Assembly (NCBI RefSeq): GCF_905171765.1
Contig: NC_053391.1
Span: forward strand, 188,242,559 to 188,306,558
Direction: 5' to 3'
Length of the DNA: 64,000 nt
Source: Bufo bufo
Lineage: Eukaryota > Chordata > Amphibia > Anura > Bufonidae
Shown: piece after piece, positions 55,770-64,000 of the stretch
How the letters are laid out: each line of letters opens with the position of its first letter
How positions within the stretch are numbered: position 1 is the stretch's first letter
Notes under the pieces: model-generated
Seen by the model: the letters and a program-made list of their open reading frames with translations, nothing else
Database searches by the model: none
Told to the model about the DNA's origin: nothing
Program-made: the position numbers and the translations under genes

Positions 55770-55814
55770 GACCAGACACGTTTCGGGGTTGAAATATCCC
55801 CTTCCTCAGTGGTC
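55770..55814 (-). ncRNA. Hammerhead ribozyme, left arm of PLE derivative 1
   Basis: Minus strand: GACCA (55814-55810) as stem I 5' side, core CTGAGGA (55809-55803), A, stem II GGGG...CCCC, GAAA, a mini stem III (ACGTGT), cleavage triplet GTC, then TGGTC (55774-55770) closing stem I with five perfect pairs. Confidence 0.82.
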
Positions 55815-55825
55815 GATATCCCCTT

Positions 55826-55862
55826 CTTCAGTGGGGATATTTCAACCCCGAAACGCGTCTGG
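55826..55862 (+). ncRNA. 5'-clipped hammerhead, right arm of PLE derivative 1
   Basis: Plus strand retains GGGG...CCCC (stem II), GAAAC, GCGTC and TGGTC. The CUGANGA strand is replaced by cttcagtg at the palindrome centre. Predicted inactive alone. Confidence 0.6.
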
Positions 55863-57440
55863 TCAGACCCCCTACTTAAATGTGAGTGCCCCACAACGAC
55901 CTAGTGAAAGACCAGTGCCGAATACCGGTTTGAAATCCCGCGGGAGAGGTGATATTAAGACGGAGTCCGTATCCAAACCGGCGGGCTCACGTGTAGCGAT
56001 CCACCAACGCGGCAAACAAACAACTTGCAGAACATAAGGAGAATATTCCATTGAGGTTCGTAGGACAGCAGAGGTCTAAATTACCGGTAAGATTGTTCCG
56101 ATATTGAAGCCGGTTCAGTTACTATAATTCTCAATACTCATCTCTAGCGGGACGCCGCTAGGTCAGTAACACAGCGGGACGCCGCTGCATATAGTCCGGG
56201 CATCATTGTCTCAGACATAACTCGACCCAGTGACTTCTTTCAATGGCCTAAACTTGTAGGCTGTAACTGCATGTCATATGGATATGGAAGACTTTGTTCT
56301 TGATCCTATTTACTGCTGCCAATTGGAATGAACATAGGAATTTGAACTATCTTGCTATTATTGTTGCCAGCAGTGCTGTTACACTTGATTCACGCCGCTA
56401 CATTTGATTTACGCTGCTATACAAACTTTCCCCATTCATGAACTGGGAATTATTTATCATTTTTATCACCAGCTTTATATATTATATTAACTGATGTACT
56501 GATTCATTTACAGGTGGTACCTTTTTTATTGTACAACTTTTTAATTGCAACCTTGTAATTGCTATATAGGAGTGCCAGATTTATTTTAGTTATACGCGAT
56601 TTTATACATTCCATATGTCATTGTATCTAATTCTATTAAACGTAGTGACCACATTTCTTAGGTGTGCCCAGTCTTTTATATAATTTTTTAAGTCTTTCAC
56701 TGAGTAGTGGGGTGATACTACTGGACTGTGGGCACCCTGTGCGTCCTACTACCATATACTATTTATATGTTCTATTCTTGTCCATTTTACGGACAAAGAT
56801 AGGACTGTTCTATAGTGGACAGTATATAGGTATAGAGAGAAAGAAAAAAAATGCGAGGGTTAATCCAATCTAATGGAGAATACCAAAAAGATAGGATATA
56901 ACTAGAGGCGCCAGTGGATGGAGAACAGGAAAAAAGCAGAGGCAGGAAGAACCGGTGTATCAGGGTAGGCAGCTGGAAGGGGTGTCCACACTGAAAGAAA
57001 TCAGTGTGTATAGGGAGTAAACAAGAAAGACTTAACAAGTCCAGGAGATTACACCCCTATGAGAATCGCCAAAACCCAAAGTGCATATCAAAGAAATAAT
57101 TTGTATGTTATAAGGTAATCAAAGGCGAATAGGTTATATAAACATTAGACGTGCACCCTAATTAGCGTACCTATAATTAATAGGTGGAAATAGTCACATA
57201 AAATAGCCGTATAACAGTATATTAAAATAGCCAAGGATAATAATTAACTCACTTCACGGGGGGGTGGCCAGCTGGATAAACTCAAGACACTAGCGTGGAC
57301 CAATAACCCCCCAGCCAGGAGCGCCCGTAGAGTCTTCAAAACTGATGGTTGCCCAATAGGATGGAAAGAAGGGAAATTCACCTCAGTGTTGTTGTTGAAG
57401 GCTTTGGCTTCTTTATTGTAGAAAAACTAGTGCATAAAAG

Positions 57441-57482
57441 GCTCAACGTGTTTCAGGGTGTGCAAACCCCTTCATCAGGAGC
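57441..57482 (-). ncRNA. Hammerhead ribozyme, left arm of PLE derivative 2
   Basis: Minus strand: GCTC, core CTGATGA (57478-57472), A, stem II GGGG/CCCT (one G-U), GAAA, stem III region ACACGT, U17, GAGC. Stem I GCTC/GAGC is perfect. The right-arm copy differs by compensatable changes only. Confidence 0.82.
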
Positions 57483-57696
57483 AGGTACAGATAAAAAGAT
57501 GCCTGTAATAACAATAGTGGTATTTACCTGATAGCCCTATATAGGGCTATGAACATGCCAATAAAGTGTCTTTTCGCGCCAAGGAAGAGCGCATGGGACG
57601 CCGAGAATAAAGGACCGCCTCCTTCAAAAGCCCGCTCACAGCTTTGACCAGTGAAAGAAGGGACGGAAACTGAACTTCCGGTTTACCATGCGCTCC

Positions 57697-57838
57697 ACCC
57701 TGGAACGCATCCATGACTTCCGGTCTATATACGTAAGAATTAGTCAAATTCTTGGTTTTTGGTTTAAGACTAGTCATTTGTGTCTCCTTGAGGACTCTAT
57801 TTTTGGATTCTTCAATAAGTTGTAGTGGGTAACCCTTG
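57697..57838 (-). pseudogene. PLE polyprotein fragment between inverted pLTRs
   Basis: Minus strand reads KGYPLQLIEESKNRVLKETQ and then TSLKPKTKNLTNSYVYRPE. The KGYP..LI.E segment corresponds to QRGYPGPCLAEAYQHASASN in the PLE at 23.6-30.8 kb, the region after the RT catalytic box. It shows that the palindrome derives from a PLE by deletion of nearly all coding sequence. Confidence 0.7.
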
Positions 57839-58073
57839 GTCTTGGATGCGTTCCAGGGTGGAGCGCATGGTAAACCGGAAGTTCAGTTTCCGTCCCTTCT
57901 TTCACTGGTCAAAGCCGTGAGCGGGCTTTTGAAGGAGGCGGTCCTTTATTCTCGGCGTCCCATGCGCTCTTCCTTGGCGCCAAAAGACACTTTATTGGCA
58001 TGTTCATAGCCCTATATAGGGCTATCAGATAAATACCACTATTGTTATCACAGGCATCTTTTTATCTGTACCT

Positions 58074-58115
58074 GCTCCTGATGAAGGGGTTTGCACACCC
58101 CGAAACGCGTTGAGC
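58074..58115 (+). ncRNA. Hammerhead ribozyme, right arm of PLE derivative 2
   Basis: Stem I GCTC (58074-58077) with GAGC (58112-58115). Core CTGATGA (58078-58084). Stem II GGGG (58086-58089) with CCCC (58098-58101). GAAA (58102-58105), the self-complementary ACGCGT as stem III, and U at 58111 before the cleavage site. All invariant core bases are present. One extra A sits between the core and stem II, as in the other family members here. Confidence 0.85.
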
Positions 58116-58721
58116 CTTTTATGCACTAGTTTTTCTACAATAAAGAAGCCAAAGCCTTCAACACCAACACTGAGGTGAAGTTCCCTTCTTTCCATCCTAT
58201 TGGGCAACCATCAGTTTTGAAGACTCTACGGGCGCTCCTGGCTGGGGGGTTATTGCTCCACGCTGGTGTCTTGAGTTTATCCAGCTGGCCACCCCCCCCC
58301 CCCCCCGTGAAGTGAGTTAATTATTATCCTTGGCTATTTTAATATACCGTTATACGGCTATTTTATGTGACTATTTCCATCTATTAATTATAGGTACGCT
58401 ATAGTGGTGTGTTCATCATCCACTCACTCTTCTTCTTTTTAGTCACCCTAATTAGGGTGAACGTCTAATGTTTATATAACCTATTAGCCTTTGATTACCT
58501 TATAACATACAAATTATTTCTTTGATATGCACTTTGGGTTTTGGCGCTTCTCATAGGGGTGTGATCTCCTGGACTTGTTAAGTCTTTCTTGTTTACACAC
58601 TATAGAGGACAGGACATTCCGTTACACAAAATGCGGAACGCACAAGGCGGGTATCCGTGTTTTGCGTATTCGCAGTTTGAGGACCACAATACAAGCTTCG
58701 GTCATCTGCGTGAGCACTTAA

Positions 58722-59173
58722 AGGGGTTATCCCATATTAGACAATGGGGGCATATCGCTAGGATATACCCCCATTATCTGATAGGTGCGGGTCTGGGACC
58801 TACACCTACAAGGAGAATGGAGCCGGGAAGAGTTGTGGCTGGAGGACCCCGAGTTTCCTGGGGTCCGTCCACCACCAGGCGCAGCTCCCTGCCTCTCCCA
58901 TTGAAGTGAATGGGAGCGCACAGCGCATGCGCGGCCACCGCTCCCATTAATTTCTATGGGGCCAACGGAAATAGCCGAGCCAGCGCTCGGCTATTTTCGG
59001 CGGCTCCATAGAAATAAATGGAGAGCGGCTGCGGATGCGCAGTGCGCCCTCCTCAACTTTATCCGCTCAGTTCTCCTTGTAGGTGCGGGTCCCAGAGGTG
59101 GGCCCCGCACCTATCAGACAATGGGGGCATATCCTAGCGATATGCCCCCATTGTCTAAGATGGGATAACCCCT
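58722..59173. mobile_element. TTAA MITE with AGGGGTTATCCCAT ends
   Basis: TIR AGGGGTTATCCCAT and its complement. TTAA at 58718-58721 and 59174-59177. The long palindrome (acaatgggggcatatcgcta / tagcgatatgcccccattgt) continues to an inner cgctcggctattttcg pairing. Confidence 0.92.
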
Positions 59174-59265
59174 TTAAGGTGACCAGATGCAAAGGTATGT
59201 TAAGATACTATGTATGTCAATGTTTTTGTATTTTTTTTTAATTATTTTCCTTGTTGGCTTTGAAG

Positions 59266-59417
59266 GATGAAGAGAAAGATGCAGAGCAAGCTTTTGCTCT
59301 TTGGCTAAAAAGAAAACATAATGAAAAAATAAAAGATAAAAAGATGGAAGAACTACAAAAACAAGAGTATGAAGCATTTCTCCTGGATAGAAAAGACCGG
59401 GAAGGGGCATTTTCACA
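59266..59417 (+). CDS. ccdc181: CCDC181 fourth coding exon
   Basis: Acceptor TTTGAAG|GATGAAG, 152 nt, 50 codons plus two bases (CA), donor TTCACA|GTAAGT, ending in phase 2. Peptide DEEKDAEQAFALWLKRKHNE continues KIKDKKMEELQKQEYEAFLL and DRKDREGAFS. It repeats the AF-x-x-WL-x-(R/K)-K coiled-coil module. Confidence 0.93.
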
Positions 59418-60122
59418 GTAAGTAGTAGGCAATGTGCATAGGAGGACATCTGGGACAAGCAATCAGAAATGTGATCTTCATTTTTCTTACTCTCTTCCAA
59501 TTTTCTGTTTTCATCTTCTTGTGTATTGTAGAATCCTTAATCCTCCCCTTTTTTTTTGTTACCTTGGGAACATGGCTGCCGATCACTGCACTCCTGCCAG
59601 TAAACCTGCAAGTAGCCCAGTGGTGCCAGAAAGAGCATTTGGACATATAATTCACTAGAAAAACAATCATGGAAGGCTAGGAGATTTTAGCTCTGAACCT
59701 TGCAGAATTGTGAATCCAGCTTTTGACGACGGTTTTGACAACTTGGGGGTCAGTTAGCTCAAAGGTATCACCATCTTATGGGTTAAGACAATTGGCAAAT
59801 GAAGAATTCTGCTTCACGTATAGAATTTCGATTTACCGTAGACTGACCCCAGACAGTTTTATACTTCTCACACAGAAAAAAAATCACAACAACAAAATAA
59901 ATCCTAGTCCACCCTGCCTCTATTATCACTACCCTCTTTGTTAGGCCCTGAGCCGAGTACCTAGTACCTGAAAACAAACAGCTTGCATACATCATCATCA
60001 TGGTGGCTCCCACAGGCTTGCCAATGCCTGTCCTTGCCCATATTGGAAGCCCTGTCCTATTTAAAGGAGTCACCTGGCTGGCCTTCATTCAGCCTCATTA
60101 GTAACTCAGTTGTTTGAGGATT

Positions 60123-60534
60123 AGGGCCCATTCACACGACCATAAGGGCTCCGTTCCCTTATTGTGGACTGCAAACTTCGGGTCTGCAATATATGGGCAC
60201 GGGCCATGTGAACTCCATGGTGCAGATGCAGACACGTTGACTTGAATGGATCCATGATCCGCAAAATACGGAAAAATATATGACATGTCCTTAGTTTTTT
60301 GCAGAGCGGAGGCATGGATCGGAAGCCCACAGAAACACTCGGAAGCGCTTCCGTATGCTTTTTGAGTTCTGATCCTATCTTTTGCCGTATTTTGCAGATC
60401 GCCGACCCATTTAAGTCAGTGGTTCTGCACCGCAATATGAGAATCACACAGCCGGTGCCTGTGCATTGTGGACCGCTATTTGCAGTCTGCATCACGGGCA
60501 TGGAACCCTTATGGTCATCTGAATGGGCCCTTAA
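60123..60534. mobile_element. Foldback MITE, TAGGGCCCATTCACACGAC end
   Basis: agggcccattcacacgacca (60123) pairs with tggtcatctgaatgggccct (60512-60531). Inner arms share ttgcagatc/gatccgcaaaatacgg palindromes around 60250-60400. Confidence 0.75.
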
Positions 60535-61433
60535 AAGGAAAGACCCATTTTTCCCAGACTTTTCTTGCCCACCTAGCTTTCCCTGGGCGAGACTTGCAAT
60601 TTGCATGCCATAATGTATATAACTGTTCCTATAGATCTGTATGGAAACAATAAAATGGTTGAAAATGGCAAGGAACACAAAGAGTAGATCCTCACAGGAC
60701 ACGTGTGCTGCAGAATTGTGTGTAGCAAATCTGCAGAATTTTACAGTAGCAGCAAAGTGGATGATGTTTTAAAAAATCTCATCAACACGCTGCAAAAAAA
60801 ATTAAAAATCAGCAGCGTAAATGACCCGCGATGTGGATTTTAAATCTGCAGCTTGTCAAATTATGCTTGCGGATTTCACGCTTTGCAGTGCTTAGGTGAA
60901 ATCTACGGCAAATCTTCACCAGAATCCCCAACAAACACACATGTGGATTTTAAATAGCGGATTTTTCTGCAGAAATGTGTCAAATCCACTGAATAAATTC
61001 TCATTTGGATAATAAGCCCAGTGTAGCCGTATGCAAAATCTTCTTCTTAGTTACCACTGCCGGTACAACACAGCGGGTTTTGTAATCCATCATATAGCAA
61101 TGTGTCTCTGTTGCCATTTGACTCCTTGCTAGCTAATATTGGAAGTACTGAAGCTAGATCTCCACAAGAGTGGGGATTTCTGATTTTGGTCACTGTTAGT
61201 GAACACCCAGGACCCTGTTGATCAGCTGTTAGAAGAGGCCAGTGCTTTGTGAGCGTCGCAGCCTCTTCCTAGGCCATGTGACATTACCGTACATTGGTCG
61301 CATTGCCTAGTTGCAGCTCAGCCCCATTGAATTGAATTGGGGTTGAGTTGCAATACCACGCACAGCCACTGTACAATGTGCAGCGCTGTGCTTGGAAAGC
61401 TTCCGGGAGCCCACAGCACTCCCAAGCAGTGTT

Positions 61434-61508
61434 GGCCAGTTCGCAGTGTTCGCTAGCGAATACATGCGGGCTGCCATCTTTAGCTGGCGAACACTGCGAA
61501 CTGACCAT
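61434..61508. repeat. Short foldback related to 20737-23305
   Basis: ggccagttcgcagtgttcgc pairs with gcgaacactgcgaactgacc. It also contains acatgcgggctgccatct, which is at 20768-20785. Confidence 0.75.
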
Positions 61509-62667
61509 CACTGCTCCCCAGAGCTCCAGTGAGCGCGGCTGCTCCCTGTAACAACTGTTCGGCAGGGGTCCCAAAGATAGGTCATCATTATATTTGCCAG
61601 GATAACCCCTTTAATTCATGATGAGGTGCACCCCTCCTCATAAATTAAGCACGTCCTCCAGCAGTCTGTGTGTCTAGAATAAAATGTAGCTTGTAGCTGG
61701 TGTAGATTTCAGTCATCATTTATGCCAACGAACTGACATAAATGCTGATATCAACAGCCCCTCCCGCACTGTGGTGGTAAAATTGCACAAATACTGTTTA
61801 AAAAGTTGCATCCCTGAGATTAGCGACTTTTTAACTCCAGTGTTCCGGGACGATAAATCTCCCCCCGTGTGCTTGCCACCAAAACAACTCCATTCAGATG
61901 AATGGAAGTTATTTTCAGTCGCAGAAATTTCTGCAACAAACTCCTTTTGCATGTGAAGGCAGCCCTAGTCCCAGGAGAGGCCTAAGGGTGATGTCACTCA
62001 TAGCTTTTTGATGCAGTTTTTGCACCAAACCTAGAAATGGATTGGAAGGGAATAGGAAATATAAAGGAAGACTTATACGTTTTTTGGTCTACTTTTTTTT
62101 TTAGAACATAAACAAACAAACTGCGGGCACATGTGACATACTGGTCCATAAGAGTTTATGAAACACCTCAAAAACTATGTTTATAAATTATTTCCTGGGA
62201 TTTTTCTCAAATCTGGGTGTGGGATTTTTTCAGTCATTTTCCATGGACTTCTCTATAGGTATAAGGTCTGAAAAAATGCAACAAAAATTGATATGTGAAA
62301 ACCCCCCACTAAAAACACATGAATTTCATGGCATTTTGTACAGACCCCCAAAAAACCACAAGAAAACAAAAAACTAGCATGGCAGCACCATTACAGAAGT
62401 CATCTCCTTCTCAAAACCACCTTTACAAAGTGCAGATTATTATGATCTGTAGCCTTTGGAGATCTGATCATGTAATCTGTAGCTTTCCAGACGTTGGGAA
62501 ACGATAACTCCAAGCAGGTCCTCCCAGCCTGTGAACACTTGACCAAACTTTACCTAGCTGACGGACTGATGAGCACTCATTAGGAGCTATTCCTCCAAAG
62601 TTCCCATGCACATGCATGCTTGACCTGGCTGAGCACGCAGGACTTGTCAATAGGGAGAGGGGGATAA

Positions 62668-63003
62668 AGGCTGTATTAGACAAGCAGATTGTCTGCTCGT
62701 TAGCGATGATCTGGCAGTGTAATACTGCCGCCGATTACCCGATGAACAAGCAAATACTCGTTCATCAGGGAATCAAACAGGTTTAAAGATCATCGTTTGC
62801 AGGCGGCAGATAGTGGTCTGTAACTTACGGTCTGCTGCTGGTAAATAGTCATTCATTATAGTAAACGCCAGTGGCATAGCGATCGCTCCTCCCTATACTG
62901 AGGAGGATATCGCTGCATGTAATAGCACCGGTCTCCTCCGCTGACGAGCAGGCGATTCCTGGGAAGAAACTCTTCCTTCCCAGGAATCTAATACAGCATT
63001 AGG
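62668..63003. mobile_element. MITE, related to 54235-54540
   Basis: Shares gcgatgatctggcagtgtaa, gccgccgattacccgatga, gcgatcgctcctcccta, accggtctcctccgctgacg and tcttccttcccagg with the other copy. Confidence 0.75.
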
Positions 63004-63760
63004 TCCCTTTCACACGGGCGAGTATTTAGCGCGGATGCGATGCGTGAGTTGAACGCATTGCACCCGCACTGAATCCTGACCCATTCATTTCTATGGGGCT
63101 GTGCACACGAGCGGTGATTTTCACGCATCACTTGTGCGTTGCGTGAAAATCGCAGCATGTTCTATATTCTGCGTTTTCCACGCAAAGCAGGCCCCATAGA
63201 AGTGAATGGGGCTGCAAGCAAGTGCGGATGCGGTGCGATTTTCACGCACGGTTGCTAGGAGACGATCGGGATGGGGACCCGATCATTATTATTTCCCCTT
63301 ATAACATGGTTATAAGGGAAAATAATAGCATTCTGAATACAGAATGCTAAGTAAAATAGCGCTGGAGGGGTTAAAAAAAAATATTTTAATTTTTTTTTTT
63401 TTAACTCACCTTAATCCGCTTGTTCGCGCAGCCGGCATCTCTTCTGTCTTTAACTGTGAGCAATAGGACCTTTAATGACATCACTACGCTCATCACATGA
63501 TCCATCACCATGGTGATGGATCATGTGATGGACCATGTGATGAACGCAGTGATGTCATCAAAGGTCCTATTGCTCACAGTTAAAGACAGACGAGATGCCG
63601 GCTGCGCGAACAAGTGGATTAAGGTGAGTTACATTTTTTTATTTTTAGTTTTTTAACCCCTCCAGCGCTATTGTACTATGCATTCTGTATTCAGAATGCT
63701 ATTATTTTCCCTTATAACCATGTTATAAGGGAAAATAATACAATCTACAGAACACCGATC
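63004..63760. mobile_element. Composite: interspersed repeat plus long palindrome
   Basis: 63004-63265 is a ggtccctttcacacgggcga repeat with internal palindromes. 63285-63745 is a roughly 460-bp palindrome: ttataagggaaaataatagc on both outer arms, acttaaccc/ctccagcgctat, and a perfect centre at gatccatcaccatggtgatggatc (63500-63523). Confidence 0.8.
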
Positions 63761-63975
63761 CCAAGCCCGAACTTCTGTGATGTTGAAATTCATCATGTCC
63801 GCTCCTTCTTTTCCTGGACATTATCTCTCAGGAAAGAGTGGGCACACCTCTGTACACATATGATAGTCAGCTGGTCCTGCTCTTATGTGTATGGGCACCT
63901 GTACATGCTCTTGATTTCTCATTGTGTGCCTTAGATGTATCAATGACAGCTAATCATGCAGCCATCTTTTTGTAG

Positions 63976-64000
63976 GTGGCTAAGACAAAAACGAATCCAG
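63976..64000 (+). CDS. ccdc181: CCDC181 fifth coding exon, start only
   Basis: Acceptor CTTTTTGTAG|GTGGCTAAG. Joined to CA from the previous exon it reads QWLRQKRIQ, continuing REGAFS without a gap, as the WL-x-(R/K)-K module predicts. The exon runs past the window, so the C-terminus is not visible. Confidence 0.88.

Larger units (their letters stand above)
54954..56766. mobile_element. Palindromic PLE derivative 1 with hammerhead at its centre
   Basis: Flanked by the 13-bp duplication ATGTTCTATTCTT (54941-54953 and 56767-56779). Arms of about 860 bp (54954-55815 and 55816-56692) are near-perfect reverse complements. The right arm is followed by a 74-bp unique tail. Each arm is a pLTR tail beginning at or just before a hammerhead core: the left arm has a complete one, the right a 5'-clipped one. 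No ORF. Confidence 0.88.
56823..58599. mobile_element. Palindromic PLE derivative 2, two hammerheads and an ORF remnant
   Basis: Flanked by a 13-bp duplication with one mismatch, CTATAG(T/A)GGACAG (56810-56822 and 58600-58612). Arms 57017-57711 and 57844-58596 are inverted copies (cttccggtttaccatgcgct / agcgcatggtaaaccggaag). A 194-bp unique end is at the left. The 132-bp spacer carries a PLE coding fragment on the minus strand. Both arms carry a hammerhead. Confidence 0.9.
54830..58690. repeat. Interspersed repeat cut in three by two PLE palindromes
   Basis: Pieces 54830-54953, 56767-56822 and 58600-58690 join into one unit when each insertion and one target copy are left out: ...catgttctattctt, gtccattttacgga...gttctatag, then aggacaggacattccg...gcggaacgcacaaggcgggt. 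A comparable uninterrupted sequence is at 22150-22290. Confidence 0.75.
48706..59265 (+). other. ccdc181 10.6-kb intron made largely of palindromic transposons
   Basis: GT...AG intron (GTGAGT at 48706, TTTGAAG at 59265). Holds, in order, a foldback (48738-49170), an interspersed repeat (49500-49860), a TTAA element with a palindrome array (50015-54065), a MITE (54235-54540), an interspersed repeat split by two PLE palindromes (54830-58690) and a TTAA MITE (58722-59173). None interrupts an exon. Confidence 0.85.
59418..63975 (+). other. ccdc181 4.6-kb intron with MITEs
   Basis: GT...AG intron (GTAAGT, TTTTTGTAG). Apart from the MITEs listed separately, 59420-60120, 60540-61430 and 61510-62660 show no gene, array or TIR pair that I can support. 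Confidence 0.85.

Overview
The window is vertebrate nuclear DNA, most probably from a frog or toad. One single-copy gene is recognisable. Almost everything else is mobile DNA typical of large amphibian genomes: Ty3/Gypsy chromovirus, BEL/Pao, DIRS and Penelope-like retroelements, a CR1 LINE, Tc1, hAT and TTAA-targeting DNA transposons, many foldback MITEs, and minisatellites. No bacterial-style operons, rRNA, tRNA or CRISPR arrays were seen. The anuran assignment is inferred from this repeat mix; the species cannot be read from the window.

The host gene is a ccdc181 orthologue on the + strand. Its coding exons are 45626-45739, 46275-47114, 48559-48705, 59266-59417 and the start of a fifth at 63976, which runs off the window. 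A GC-rich block at 10890-11117 has a TCTCGCGAGA promoter palindrome, two X-box-like sites and a consensus splice donor. It is a candidate promoter and non-coding first exon for this gene, which would make intron 1 about 34 kb of nested transposons.

Region by region: 1-9.9 kb holds a minisatellite, foldback elements, a hAT element with an internal microsatellite, and two nested, decayed minus-strand Gypsy elements (A and B). 9.9-14.2 kb holds two minisatellites flanking the candidate promoter, a hAT MITE and a dead Tc1. 14265-19534 is a young Gypsy chromovirus (C). 20.7-23.3 kb is a foldback split by a TTAA element. 23.6-30.8 kb is a Penelope-like element (PLE) with inverted pLTRs, interrupted by a TTAA MITE and a CR1 LINE. 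34.67-45.58 kb is a DIRS element with its full terminal-repeat and internal-complementary-region architecture. It is split by a BEL/Pao element (38720-44761) with apparently identical LTRs, and it ends about 20 bp before the ccdc181 splice acceptor. 48.7-59.3 kb (intron 4, counting the candidate exon 1) is rich in palindromes. 59.4-64 kb is MITE-rich intron.

The strongest unlisted signal is a set of hammerhead self-cleaving ribozyme motifs (CUGANGA, stem II, GAAA, short ACGCGU-type stem III, and usually a matching stem I). They occur at 30284-30338, 55770-55814, 57441-57482, 58074-58115, 1409-1456 and, broken, at 32885-32925. One lies in the pLTR of the PLE. Three lie in two palindromic elements (54954-56766 and 56823-58599). 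Each palindromic element is bounded by a 13-bp target duplication, and the second keeps a PLE ORF fragment between its arms. These look like internally deleted, inverted-pLTR PLE derivatives that transpose as palindromes.
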